Of a DNA stretch of 22,189 nt, positions 21,972 through 22,189 are shown piece after piece. The DNA comes from a virus. The notes under the pieces are model-generated. The model was not told the DNA's origin. It saw only the letters and a list, made by a program, of their open reading frames with translations, and did not search any database. A program made the position numbers and the translations under genes. How positions within the stretch are numbered: the first letter of the stretch is position 1; the number at the start of each line of letters is the position of its first letter. Location of the stretch: positions 1 to 22,189 of the IMG/VR virus record IMGVR_UViG_3300048837_000192; one strand, written 5' to 3'.

Positions 21972-22168
21972 GTCACCAACTCCATCTGCCCCGATTCCAC
22001 TTTCCGCTTACGCGGCGCAAGCTCAAACAGCCGCGGCCTGGCCACCTTCGGCGCCAGCAGCCCGAGCTTCCGCGCGCAGGTCGGGCCGGCGTGTCCGGTG
22101 CCGTCCGCGGTGGTCACGGTGGCCGCGGCGCGCAGCAGGCGCCGGCCGCATCCGTAGCAGCGCATCAT
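21968..22168 (-). CDS. Small zinc-ribbon-like protein
   Basis: A 66-residue protein starting at tandem ATGs (22168, 22165), with GAGG about 10 bases upstream. The N-terminus MMRCYGCGRRLLRAA carries a CxxC pair (Cys4, Cys7), followed by VTTADGTGHAGPTCARKLGL with Cys31; His27 or another residue could complete a zinc site. The C-terminal third is basic (RKRKVESGQMEL). This resembles small DUF6011-like zinc-binding proteins common in phages of GC-rich hosts. It leads the packaging genes and is GTGA-coupled to the small-terminase candidate, so a packaging or transcription-related accessory role is possible; a function is not shown. The upstream neighbour lies outside the window. Confidence 0.65.
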   Translation of the reverse strand: MMRCYGCGRRLLRAAATVTTADGTGHAGPTCARKLGLLAPKVARPRLFELAPRKRKVESGQMELVT

Positions 22169-22189
22169 GGCCGCCGCACCTCGTCGCCC

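Overview
The window is one uninterrupted block of virion and lysis genes from a tailed phage or prophage with a P22-like (podovirus) assembly plan. All genes lie on the minus strand, so they are read from high to low coordinates. The genes are tightly packed, with ATGA or GTGA overlaps or gaps of a few bases. The DNA is very GC-rich, and alternative GTG starts are common. This, with the mix of gene types, suggests a high-GC proteobacterial host; Burkholderiales is my best guess. No host gene, integrase, repressor, tRNA or attachment site is present, so I cannot say whether this is a prophage or a free virus.

In transcription order: a small Cys-rich zinc-ribbon-like protein (21968-22168), a DUF5681-like small terminase candidate (21618-21971), the large terminase (20129-21634), a Cys-rich HEAVH protein resembling a zinc peptidase (19686-20132), and the portal (17584-19641). 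A capsid module follows: a short capsid-staple-like protein (17291-17512), scaffold (16335-17288) and P22-type coat protein (14963-16186). Next come a helix-extension-helix type protein (14547-14906), the gp4-like head-tail adaptor (14057-14542), five proteins with no equivalent in P22 (10850-14050), the gp10-like tail plug (9424-10842), two 218-residue proteins in the gp26/gp14 slots (8122-9431), three ejection proteins equivalent to gp7, gp20 and gp16 (3149-8014), and the tailspike (993-3137). The block ends with a coiled-coil protein, a one-pass membrane protein and the start of a lytic-transglycosylase-like endolysin cut by the window edge (1-996).

The least expected signals are non-coding and lie around the capsid module. 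The 71-base gap after the portal gene holds a candidate sigma70 promoter with two near-identical 17-bp palindromes (TG[T/C]CTG-N5-CAGACA) spaced 17 bp apart. The scaffold-coat gap can fold into three stem-loops, one ending 3 bases before the coat ribosome binding site. A strong intrinsic-terminator structure follows the coat stop codon. Together they would make staple-scaffold-coat a separately boosted transcription unit inside the late operon, suiting the high copy number needed for coat and scaffold.

The other notable feature is a virion-associated protein with an N-terminal lectin-like domain followed by eight tandem repeats of about 22 residues with core IGQASETDTAQAL. All assignments come from reading the sequence and from recalled family features; no database search was run.
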